Shown piece after piece: positions 56,367 to 64,000 of a DNA stretch of 64,000 nucleotides; the stretch's first letter is position 1; each line of letters opens with the position of its first letter. Where the stretch lies: NCBI GenBank assembly GCA_021789975.1, contig JAJYIT010000014.1, positions 1 through 64,000 of the forward strand, given 5' to 3'. The stretch comes from Bacteroidota bacterium. Its GTDB lineage: Bacteria; Bacteroidota; Ignavibacteria; Kryptoniales; JAKASW01. The notes under the pieces were generated by a model, which saw only the letters and a list, made by a program, of their open reading frames with translations, searched no databases and was not told the origin of the DNA. The position numbers and the translations under genes are program-made.

Positions 56367-58487
56367 ATGAAAACGGTTAACCTCGTCTTCGGTATCCACA
56401 ATCACCAGCCGATCGGAAACTTTGATCATGTGATTGAGGACGCCTACAAGAAATCCTATAAGCCTTTTCTTGACATTCTTAAGAACCACCCGAAGATCAA
56501 AGTATCACAGCATTATACCGGTTTCCTTCTGGAGTGGCTGAAGAAGAAACATCCTGAAATTTTTTCGGAGTTGAAGTCTCTGATCAAATCCGGTCAGGTG
56601 CACATGATGACCGGGGGGTTCTACGAGCCCATCCTTGCTATCATACCCGATAAAGACAAATTGGGTCAGATCCGGAAACTAAATGATTACCTCAAAAGAA
56701 ATTTCAACTTCACCGCTACAGGAATGTGGCTTGCCGAACGCGTGTGGGAGCAGCACATTGTAAAACCTATCGCTGAATGCGGAGTAAAATCTGTTGTCAT
56801 CGATGACACCCACTTCAAATACGTCGGTCTGAAAGACGAAGACCTTCTCGGCTACTACGTCACGGAAGAACAGGGAAAGACGGTTAATATTTTTCCTATT
56901 AGCAAGATGCTCCGGTACACAATTCCTTTTCAATCAGTTCAGAAGACCATCGACTACCTGCGATCAATTGCCAGCGAAGACGGATCAAGGATTGCGGTCT
57001 ATGCCGATGACGGCGAGAAGTTTGGTGTTTGGCCGAATACTTATAAGCATGTATACGAAGACGGGTGGCTGGAAGATTTCTTTCGTGCTCTTGAGGAAAA
57101 TTCCGATTGGATCAAGATAATCCATTTTTCCGAGGCAATGGAGACGATCAAACCGATAGGCCGCGTCTATCTACAGAACGCCTCGTACGCGGAGATGTTG
57201 CACTGGGCACTGCCGCCTGAGCTTTATTTGAAATATGAAGAGTTTGAAAACAGACTTAAGGAAGCCAAGCTCTTCGATAATTACGAAGAGTTTGTACGCG
57301 GTGGGTACTGGAGAAATTTCCTGGCCAAATATCCCGAATCGAACAATATTCACAAAAAGATGATCAGGCTCTCTGAGCGTGCACACGCCCTGGAACGAAA
57401 GGGCGGGAAGGTAGATCACATTCTGGACAAGGTTTGGGCGTCTCAATGTAACGATCCATACTGGCACGGAATCTTCGGCGGTCTCTACCTTCCAAACCTA
57501 CGTTATCCGGTTTACAAGAGCATGATCCAGGCTGAAGTCGAGATCGATAAATCCGAGAAGAAGACCGATCTCAGCATTACCCACGAAGATTTTGACAGAG
57601 ACGGATCTGAGGAAATCCTGGTCGAGTCCAATGTCATGGATGCTTACTTCAAGCCGGAAGAAGGCGGCGCACTTTTCGAATTGGACTACAAGCCGGTGCC
57701 GTTCAATCTCCTTGACATTCTCAGCAGGAGGCCCGAAGGGTATCATAACAAGCTGAGACAGCCTACCTCTGTAAATGGTGCCGACGGTGAGGTCCATAGC
57801 ATCCACGACCTTGTAGTCTCGAAAGAACAGGGGCTTGACAAACTGTTGACCTACGACTGGTACAGACGAGGTTCCTTCATCGATCACTTCATAGGTGCGA
57901 CTACACTCGAAGAATTTGCGGCGGCAAGCTACAAGGAACTGGGGGACTTCGTCAATCGGCGGTATACGAAAAAAATTGTCAGAAAGAAGGACGGAGCTCT
58001 CCTTAGATTATCCAGAGTTGGAAATGTAGACGGAAGCTCACCCGCTCCCGTGGTTGTAACTAAGACATTCGAATTCAAACCGGGCGTCCACAAATTTGTT
58101 TGCGGCTATGAGGTGGATATCTTGGGCGAGCCGGGAGTGGATGTGGACTTCGGCGTGGAGTTCAATATCGGCCTGATGGCGGGGGATGCCCACGATAGGT
58201 ACTATACTATCGATGGGGCCAAACCCGAAGACTCCAGGCTCAGGAGTACGGGGGTTTCCGAGTCAGTCACTTCTGTTACACTCACCGACGAGTGGCAGAA
58301 GATTGCTGCCACAATTACTTCCGACAAACCTCTCACATTGTGGAGATTTCCTATAGAGACTGTCTCACTCTCAGAAGCGGGGTTCGAAAGGGTATACCAG
58401 AGCTCAGTCATTTTTCTGCATTCCAGATTCAGGCTGGAGAAAATGTTTGAAGTGAAATTTGAGTTTGCTATACGCAAACTCAGGTAG
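56367..58487 (+). CDS. GH57 4-alpha-glucanotransferase / alpha-amylase
   Basis: A 706-residue GH57 enzyme with the C-terminal DUF1925/DUF1926 beta-domains of the archaeal-type amylase/4-alpha-glucanotransferase. The catalytic pair is Glu124 in 'WLAERVWEQH' (nucleophile) and Asp214 in 'YADDGEKFGVWP' (acid/base), matching the known positions (E123, D214) of the Thermococcus enzyme. 'GIHNHQPIGNFDHV' is motif 1. It moves alpha-1,4-glucan chains in glycogen or maltodextrin metabolism. No signal peptide, so it acts in the cytoplasm. It is monocistronic or follows lysS. Confidence 0.94.
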   Translation: MKTVNLVFGIHNHQPIGNFDHVIEDAYKKSYKPFLDILKNHPKIKVSQHYTGFLLEWLKKKHPEIFSELKSLIKSGQVHMMTGGFYEPILAIIPDKDKLGQIRKLNDYLKRNFNFTATGMWLAERVWEQHIVKPIAECGVKSVVIDDTHFKYVGLKDEDLLGYYVTEEQGKTVNIFPISKMLRYTIPFQSVQKTIDYLRSIASEDGSRIAVYADDGEKFGVWPNTYKHVYEDGWLEDFFRALEENSDWIKIIHFSEAMETIKPIGRVYLQNASYAEMLHWALPPELYLKYEEFENRLKEAKLFDNYEEFVRGGYWRNFLAKYPESNNIHKKMIRLSERAHALERKGGKVDHILDKVWASQCNDPYWHGIFGGLYLPNLRYPVYKSMIQAEVEIDKSEKKTDLSITHEDFDRDGSEEILVESNVMDAYFKPEEGGALFELDYKPVPFNLLDILSRRPEGYHNKLRQPTSVNGADGEVHSIHDLVVSKEQGLDKLLTYDWYRRGSFIDHFIGATTLEEFAAASYKELGDFVNRRYTKKIVRKKDGALLRLSRVGNVDGSSPAPVVVTKTFEFKPGVHKFVCGYEVDILGEPGVDVDFGVEFNIGLMAGDAHDRYYTIDGAKPEDSRLRSTGVSESVTSVTLTDEWQKIAATITSDKPLTLWRFPIETVSLSEAGFERVYQSSVIFLHSRFRLEKMFEVKFEFAIRKLR

Positions 58488-58649
58488 CGCGCCTTATCAG
58501 CCGTTTTGCTTGTTGGGCGGTCGGGCTTGTCTTATATTCCTTTGCCCGAGCGGGTATTTGCAGGAACAATTATTTTGGACGCATCCGATTTGAACACGAA
58601 GGCGAGAGTTTTTGTTTGCATGAGGACGGGAATTCCGAAAGGGAGATGA

Positions 58650-60284
58650 ATGCAGTTGTTTAAGAAGAGACTTTCCACCGCCGCCGCATTGGTACTCGTG
58701 GTCGTGGGGATATTGATCGGGACTCAGATACAGAATGTATTTAGCAGCGACAATATTTACGAGCAGCTTGAGAAATTCAAAGATGTACTTAGCCTCGCCG
58801 ACAAATATTATGTCGATAACGTAGATACGCAGAAGCTTGTGGATGCGGCGATCAAGGGCATGCTTGGCCAGTTGGATCCCCATTCAGTTTACATCCCGGC
58901 GAAGGAGCTCAAACAGATCAATGAAGACTTTCGTGGCTCCTTTGATGGAATTGGCATCGAATATGATGTGGTTAAGGACACACTTCTGGTTGTGTCGCCT
59001 ATTGCAGGTGGTCCAAGCCAGCTTGTCGGTATCCAGGCCGGCGACAAGATCGTTGCGATTGACGGCAAGTCAGCAATAGGAATAACCCGCGAAGAGGTCA
59101 TGAAGAAGCTTCGCGGGCCAAAAGGCACAAAGGTGACGGTGACCGTCGTCCGTGCAGGCGTAGATAAGCCGCTGAACTTCGAAATCATCAGAGACAAGAT
59201 TCCGCTCTATTCCGTTACCACTGCTTTCATGGTCAACAAGGACGTGGGCTACATTTATCTCAATAGGTTTGCGGAGACAACGAATAAAGAGATAGAGAAT
59301 GCCTTGTCAAAGCTAAAATCAGAGGGGATGAAGGAGTTGATACTTGACCTGCGTGACAACCCGGGCGGGTTGTTGAACGAGGCAGTAGGCGTAGCAAGCG
59401 AGTTCATACCGGCAGGGAAGACTATTGTCTACACCAAAGGTAGAATTCCTGAGGCAGATGAGACCCTGGTCTCGAACGGCGGCAATTACACAAAGCTCCC
59501 ATTGATAATTTTGGTCGATGGTGGGACGGCGTCGGCAGCAGAGATAGTCTCAGGTGCGACGCAGGATCTTGACCGCGGTTTGATCGTCGGAGAAACCACA
59601 TTTGGAAAAGGACTTGTCCAGCGTCAATTCATCCTGAATGACGGTTCCGCCGTAAGAATTACAATTGCAAGATACTACACACCGAGCGGCAGACTGATTC
59701 AACGGCCGTATGGCAAGGAGTCTAACTGGAAGAATTACTTTCTCGGTGCTGAGAAGATTGACAGCAGTGAGAAATCGGGGTCAAACCTGACACACACTCT
59801 TGAAAGCGACTCCGGACGACCTGTCTTCAGAACTGTTTCCGGGCGCAAGGTATATGGCGGCGGAGGAATAACTCCCGATTATATAGTGAAGATGGCTGAC
59901 ATTCCCTCCTTTATTTATCAATTCCAGATCAAGAGCGTTTTTATCCAATATGTGGATAGCCACTTCAGTCAGAGCCAGGACGAATTGCGGAAAAAATACA
60001 TCACCTCCGAGAGGTTCAACGATGAGTATCAAGTAAACAGCAACGACCTGAACAACCTTTTCAATCAGGCCACAAAGCTGGGCATTACAGTCAAGAGGGC
60101 CGAATATGAGAAGAATATCAAATACGTGTCTACTCTATTGAAAGCTCAAATAGCCCGCAACATATGGGGAAACAATGGATGGTATAGGGTAATACTTGGA
60201 GTCGATAACCAGTTCCAGAAGGCACTAACCCTCTTCCCGGAAGCCGAAAGGATAGCAGGTCTCAATGTGCCTGCACAGCATTGA
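58650..60284 (+). CDS. ctpA: C-terminal processing peptidase (S41)
   Basis: A 544-residue serine protease. A membrane span or signal (about 10-30), a PDZ domain (about 95-175, 'FDGIGIEYDVVKDTLLVVSP' region), then the S41 catalytic core: Ser295 in 'GGTASAAEI' and Lys320 in 'TFGKGLVQ', 25 residues apart as in the family. The C-terminal 150 residues are an added helical region. It trims C-termini of envelope proteins in the periplasm. It is alone between GH57 and the DUF3108 gene. Confidence 0.94.
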   Translation: MQLFKKRLSTAAALVLVVVGILIGTQIQNVFSSDNIYEQLEKFKDVLSLADKYYVDNVDTQKLVDAAIKGMLGQLDPHSVYIPAKELKQINEDFRGSFDGIGIEYDVVKDTLLVVSPIAGGPSQLVGIQAGDKIVAIDGKSAIGITREEVMKKLRGPKGTKVTVTVVRAGVDKPLNFEIIRDKIPLYSVTTAFMVNKDVGYIYLNRFAETTNKEIENALSKLKSEGMKELILDLRDNPGGLLNEAVGVASEFIPAGKTIVYTKGRIPEADETLVSNGGNYTKLPLIILVDGGTASAAEIVSGATQDLDRGLIVGETTFGKGLVQRQFILNDGSAVRITIARYYTPSGRLIQRPYGKESNWKNYFLGAEKIDSSEKSGSNLTHTLESDSGRPVFRTVSGRKVYGGGGITPDYIVKMADIPSFIYQFQIKSVFIQYVDSHFSQSQDELRKKYITSERFNDEYQVNSNDLNNLFNQATKLGITVKRAEYEKNIKYVSTLLKAQIARNIWGNNGWYRVILGVDNQFQKALTLFPEAERIAGLNVPAQH

Positions 60285-60552
60285 CAAGGGACCGGGAGAT
60301 ATTGAACGATTATCTTGGAGGACACTCCCGTGATTAACCTGGTTTTCCGAGAACTCCCGGCATGCCTCCCGACGAGAAAAGTTGCTTCCGTCGTTATGAT
60401 GCAATCGGGTGTTTGAAAGTGGCGGTAAAAGGGAAGGTTCCCGCCGGGTATGTCGGAGATGCGCGTCAATCCTGATTCTGTAACCGCAGGTCCATTCGGT
60501 AAGATTTGCTCCATTTTTACCACCAATTTTAGTTCTTCAGCAAGAATTTAAA

Positions 60553-61452
60553 ATGAAAATTGATATGGGAAGAATGCTAAAGAAATTTCTGTACTTGACG
60601 TCATTGCTGGCCGGCATGGCTGTTCTTTCGCTTTTCGTTTTGAGATCGGTCTATGCTTTGTCCTTTTTTCAAGGAATGAAGGAATCCGCTAACGCGGCTG
60701 GTTGGATTGATGCTGACGATAATTCTATGGCCCAGGTCGGCGAAGGGATGACGTTCGAAGCCGGTTATCTGTTTTTCAAAATAGGTGCCGTCAAGTTCAA
60801 AGTCCTCGGCAAGACAGTTTACGATGGTGAACCCGCATACCGGCTCCAGGCATTCATAGAGTCTTACAGTGGGGTTCCTTTTGTGAATTTGCGGGCCGTC
60901 TACGACACTTATGCGGATTCTGAAAGCTTGATGTGCCTTGGCACATCCAACGATGTCAGAGACGGAAAGAATTGGATATTTACCAAGATCAATTTCGATT
61001 ATTCAAAAAAGATTGTTGACTGGAGTCAGTCCGAAAACGGAAAAATGCTCCGAGAGGCGACGGTTCCGCTGGACAAACCCTACACCGACGGAGTTAGTTT
61101 CTTCTACTATTTGCGGCGTGCATGTTCTGAAGCAGGCGGAAAAAGGACAAATCTTGATGTACCAATCATTGTGGACACAGTCCGCTCATCAGTAACGATG
61201 ACCATTAATGAAAAGGAAGAACCTTGTGAGGTGACGGCTTTTAAATATCCGGTCGAATCTTACAGATTGTCCGGCCATATAAACTTCACGGGGTTCTTCG
61301 GCATTACGGGCGATTTTGTTGGTTGGATGAGTGCAGATCCTGAAGCCGTACCGTTGAGGGCCGATGTGAAAGTTATCCTGGGCAGCGTCGTGGTGAAGTT
61401 GAAGAGTGTTAACAGGGTTGGATGGGTCCCGCCCAGGGTGGCAGGGAAATGA
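60553..61452 (+). CDS. DUF3108 domain-containing protein
   Basis: A 299-residue protein with an N-terminal membrane span/signal (about 11-33) and a beta-rich DUF3108 domain ('GEGMTFEAGYLFFKIGAVKF', 'YDTYADSESLMCLG', 'KPYTDGVSFFYYLRR', 'LRADVKVILGSVVVKL'). The fold resembles lipoprotein carriers of the LolA/LolB type, but the function is unknown. The TGA overlaps the ATG of the gamma carbonic anhydrase gene, so the two are translationally coupled. Confidence 0.88.
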   Translation: MKIDMGRMLKKFLYLTSLLAGMAVLSLFVLRSVYALSFFQGMKESANAAGWIDADDNSMAQVGEGMTFEAGYLFFKIGAVKFKVLGKTVYDGEPAYRLQAFIESYSGVPFVNLRAVYDTYADSESLMCLGTSNDVRDGKNWIFTKINFDYSKKIVDWSQSENGKMLREATVPLDKPYTDGVSFFYYLRRACSEAGGKRTNLDVPIIVDTVRSSVTMTINEKEEPCEVTAFKYPVESYRLSGHINFTGFFGITGDFVGWMSADPEAVPLRADVKVILGSVVVKLKSVNRVGWVPPRVAGK

Positions 61453-61967
61453 TGTTGGAGTACCTCGGGATGCTGCCCCGAGTCGAAGCAGGCGCCTTTG
61501 TTGCAGAGAGTGCGAACCTTATCGGTGATGTCGCTGTTGGGAAAGATTCCAGCATTTGGTTCAATGCGGTCGTCCGTGGTGATGTCAATTCGATAAGAAT
61601 CGGTGAACGCACGAACGTTCAGGACATTGCTGTGATACACGTTACGCACAATAAATGGCCAACTTTCATAGCTTCTAATGTGACCGTCGGACACGGAGCA
61701 ATTGTCCATGGTTGTGTGATTGAAGAAGCTTGCCTGATCGGAATGGGAGCAATATTGCTTGATGGTTGCAGGATCGGAGAGAATTCCATTATTGCCGCGG
61801 GTTCTGTCGTCAGAGAAGGCATGGTTGTTCCCAAAGGAAGCCTTGTAGCGGGAGTCCCGGCAAGGATAGTCAGAAGCTTATCGGATGAAGAAATCAGGAG
61901 AATTACAGATTCCGCTCAGCACTATGTGGAGTACATATCTAACTACAGGAAGAATAAGTCCACTTGA
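61449..61967 (+). CDS. Gamma-carbonic anhydrase-like hexapeptide protein
   Basis: A 172-residue left-handed beta-helix protein of the YrdA/gamma-CA family. The hexapeptide pattern runs over residues 20-140; the three metal His residues appear in 'VIHVTH' and 'VGHGAIVHG'. Real carbonic anhydrase activity in this small group is not proven for most members. The start (ATG 61449 or 61452) overlaps the DUF3108 stop; AGGGAAA is upstream. Confidence 0.92.
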   Translation: MMLEYLGMLPRVEAGAFVAESANLIGDVAVGKDSSIWFNAVVRGDVNSIRIGERTNVQDIAVIHVTHNKWPTFIASNVTVGHGAIVHGCVIEEACLIGMGAILLDGCRIGENSIIAAGSVVREGMVVPKGSLVAGVPARIVRSLSDEEIRRITDSAQHYVEYISNYRKNKST

Positions 61968-62018
61968 AAAGTCCTCAATGTCCTTCTTCCGAAGGGCATA
62001 TTGGAAGGAGTGGGCACT

Positions 62019-62915
62019 ATGCAGGTGAAGTTTTGGGGGGTCCGCGGTTCCATCGCGACGCCCGGTCACGCCACCAAGAGGTATGGGGGAAACACCGCTT
62101 GTACGGAACTGACGCTCGATGACGGTAACCTGATCATCTTAGATGCCGGCACCGGCATACGGAGCCTTGGCGAAGACTTGATCAAGCGCGGCAAATCTAT
62201 CAGCGCCTATATCCTGATCACGCACCCCCACTGGGACCACATCCAAGGGTTTCCCTTCTTTCGACCGGCGTTCATACAGGGAAATGTGTTAAGGATTGCA
62301 GGACCTGAGGCAAAAGACTTGAAACTCCGAGAGTGGGTGGCAGGCCAAATGGACAAAGTGTACTTTCCCGTGAAACTCTCAGAGCTTGAAGCGACAATTG
62401 ACTTCGTTCCTCTTTCGGAGAACTCTTTTAGAGCTTTCGACGCAACAGTTGAATCAATATTTGTGAACCACCCCGGGTATACACTTGGCTACCGGATCAG
62501 TCAGGGCGGTAAGGCAATCGTGTACATAAGTGACAATGAACCGTTTAGCAGGGAATCGAGACATCTTTTCACTAATGGCGTTGGGGAGACAATCAAACTC
62601 TACGAGAATCAGATCGGTGATCCAAACAACAGAATAGTAAATTTTGCGAAAGGTGCCGATGTCCTGATACACGATTCAACTTATACACCGGAGCTCTACA
62701 AGGCTCACATCGGATGGGGACACTCGGATTATCTTTTTGCTCTTAAAGTTGCGGCGAGTGCCGGGGTAAGAAAGCTCTGTCTGTTCCACTACGATCCTTC
62801 GCTGGATGATGAGAAACTTGATGAGATAGTAGACGGTTGCAAAAATGAAATGAGGAAGATGGGCTACTCATTTGAGCTTTGCGCTGCGAAAGAGGGCTAC
62901 AAGTTCAAGTTCTAA
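62019..62915 (+). CDS. MBL-fold metallohydrolase
   Basis: A 298-residue metallo-beta-lactamase-fold hydrolase. The metal motif 'THPHWDHIQG' (HxHxDH), 'HDSTYTPE' and the later His in 'GWGHSD' are present. The N-terminus 'MQVKFWGVRGSIATPG' is the mark of the PhnP-like/phosphodiesterase group that acts on cyclic phosphates; the substrate is not known. The ATG at 62019 has GGAAGGAG eight bases upstream; a TTG six codons earlier was not chosen. Confidence 0.9.
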   Translation: MQVKFWGVRGSIATPGHATKRYGGNTACTELTLDDGNLIILDAGTGIRSLGEDLIKRGKSISAYILITHPHWDHIQGFPFFRPAFIQGNVLRIAGPEAKDLKLREWVAGQMDKVYFPVKLSELEATIDFVPLSENSFRAFDATVESIFVNHPGYTLGYRISQGGKAIVYISDNEPFSRESRHLFTNGVGETIKLYENQIGDPNNRIVNFAKGADVLIHDSTYTPELYKAHIGWGHSDYLFALKVAASAGVRKLCLFHYDPSLDDEKLDEIVDGCKNEMRKMGYSFELCAAKEGYKFKF

Positions 62916-62963
62916 TCTTGCATTTAGTCGCAAACATTGGTATGTTTCCGCATAGGGCAAGCA

Positions 62964-64000
62964 ATGAAAGCGACGCGACGATCTATACTCTTTACGACCT
63001 TCCTGTTGTTCACTACCGCATTTGCTCAGACTGATGAGTTTGGCAAGAACAAAATCCAGTACAAGAGCTTCGAGTGGTATTTCATACAGTCGAAACATTT
63101 CGACGTGTACTTCTATCCTCAGGAGTATTATCTGGCTGAGTTTGCTGCAGAGACCGCCGAAAAGTCTTACAATTCGATCAGCCAGGACTTTCATTACGAA
63201 ATAAATAACCGCATCCCTCTCGTTGTCTATAGCTCGCACAACGACTGGCAGCAGACGAATGTTGTCTCGGAGTATCTGGAGGAAGGCATTGGCGGGGTAA
63301 CAGAGCTATTCAAGAATAGAGTTGTGGTTCCCTTCGAGGGATCATACTATCTCTTCCGCCATGTCATACATCATGAGCTTGTGCATGCAGTCATCAACGA
63401 CATGCTCTACGGCGGATCAGTACAATCGATGATAGCCAACAACATTACCCTCCAGGTTCCGATGTGGCTTAACGAGGGACTTGCGGAATACGAATCTCTC
63501 CGGTGGGATACCAACTCCGATATGTTCATGCTGGATGCCACGATCAGCGAAAACCTTGTTCCTGTTGACCGTCTTTATGGGTATTTCGCGTATCGAGGCG
63601 GCCAATCAGTTTTATGGTACATTGCCAACAAGTACGGGAACGAAAAAATCGGGGAGATCATTAGCCGCATAAGGACAACGCGGAGTGTGGAACAGGGTTT
63701 CAAGAGCGCCCTCGGAATCGGGTTGAAGGAACTGTCAAAAAGGTGGATGCACGAGCAGAAAGTAGAGTACTGGCCACAAATTGCATTGCGGAAACGTCCC
63801 GAGGACTTTGCAAAGCGACTTACCGACCATGAAGAGATCGGCACTTTCTATAATACAAGCCCCGCTGTATCTCCACAGGGAGATAAGGTAGCATTTATTT
63901 CAGACCGCGATGATTATTTCAGCATCTTTATTATGAATGCGTCTGATGGCAGCGAAGTAATGAAGCTGGTGGACGGTCAGAAATCAAAGAACTTCGAAGA
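62964..64000 (+). CDS. Exported HEXXH peptidase-like protein with TolB-like propeller (partial)
   Basis: The first 345 residues of a longer protein, cut by the right edge. A signal peptide (about 6-21, 'FAQ') is followed by a peptidase-MA-like zinc domain: His137-Glu138...His141 in 'HHELVHAV' and a downstream Glu171 in 'LNEGLAEYE' as third ligand, the gluzincin pattern. From about residue 310 a TolB/WD40-like propeller begins ('PAVSPQGDKVAFISDRDD'). This architecture is common in Bacteroidota exported proteins. It starts 48 bases after the MBL gene and may be cotranscribed. Confidence 0.88.
   Translation, partial: MKATRRSILFTTFLLFTTAFAQTDEFGKNKIQYKSFEWYFIQSKHFDVYFYPQEYYLAEFAAETAEKSYNSISQDFHYEINNRIPLVVYSSHNDWQQTNVVSEYLEEGIGGVTELFKNRVVVPFEGSYYLFRHVIHHELVHAVINDMLYGGSVQSMIANNITLQVPMWLNEGLAEYESLRWDTNSDMFMLDATISENLVPVDRLYGYFAYRGGQSVLWYIANKYGNEKIGEIISRIRTTRSVEQGFKSALGIGLKELSKRWMHEQKVEYWPQIALRKRPEDFAKRLTDHEEIGTFYNTSPAVSPQGDKVAFISDRDDYFSIFIMNASDGSEVMKLVDGQKSKNFE

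Noticed and set aside
60146-60526. Minus-strand frame of 126 codons after ctpA
   Set aside because: Half of it is antisense to ctpA and the rest has no recognised family or ribosome-binding site.

Overview
The window reads as chromosome from a Bacteroidota/Chlorobi-lineage bacterium, most likely Ignavibacteria or a close relative. The evidence is a secreted beta-propeller protein (15359-17569) ending in a type IX secretion sorting domain of the 'NYPNPFNPST' type, a TonB-dependent receptor with a carboxypeptidase-regulatory-like N-terminus, a DUF2851 protein, a futalosine-pathway menaquinone gene (mqnC), and TTTG/TAnnTTTG-like promoter elements. Base composition looks even throughout. I see no rRNA, tRNA, CRISPR array, phage or insertion sequence. 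Most of the window is ordinary core chromosome with densely packed operons, often with 4-bp start/stop overlaps.

Layout. 1-1110: gene-poor, with a gene start running off the left edge (minus strand) and a protein-like fragment. 1110-4869: a lipoprotein, a small barrel-like protein with a clear terminator, a deoxyhypusine-synthase-like protein coupled to argJ, and a histone-H1-like protein. 5141-10792 (minus): two tandem DUF4159 paralogues, a large DUF4175-like coiled-coil membrane protein and a receiver/HisKA protein lacking an ATPase domain. 11051-17569: DedA protein, seven-heme membrane cytochrome, single-domain asparaginase, Tag glycosylase, a decayed SagB-type nitroreductase and the T9SS cargo. 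17838-19957 (minus): groES-groEL with terminator and a promoter bracketed by two CIRCE operators. 20288-25899 (plus): ferredoxin, NfnA-like, NfnB-like, an alanine-dehydrogenase-like protein with altered catalytic positions, a CoA-transferase and a MerR regulator with a Cys-rich two-CW-like tail. 26484-34063: M23 peptidase, TonB receptor with a small upstream gene, cystathionine gamma-lyase and beta-synthase (reverse transsulfuration), and mqnC.

34369-44951 (plus): purN-purH, then the complete rod-shape module mreBCD-mrdA-rodA, then dcd-pyrF and DUF2851. 44968-48194 (minus): etfB-etfA, a bifunctional-nuclease/UVR protein and a TPR lipoprotein-like protein. 48807-56348 (plus): NlpC/P60 peptidase, an HNH endonuclease with no canonical start codon, trpS, scpA-scpB-rluB-rsmG (chromosome segregation and ribosome modification) and lysS. 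56367-64000 (plus): GH57 glucanotransferase, C-terminal processing peptidase, DUF3108, gamma carbonic anhydrase, MBL-fold hydrolase and the start of a secreted HEXXH peptidase/TolB-like protein cut by the right edge.

The most unusual content is (i) the ferredoxin/Nfn/Ald-like/CoA-transferase/MerR cluster, which looks like one redox-linked amino-acid or acyl-CoA module with its own Cys-rich sensor; (ii) the DUF4159-DUF4159-DUF4175-receiver cluster; (iii) the deoxyhypusine-synthase-like/argJ pair; (iv) the HNH gene whose frame is open back to the NlpC stop codon without an ATG/GTG/TTG at its conserved N-terminus; and (v) the double CIRCE at groESL. All functional statements rest on recognising families by eye; nothing was searched.
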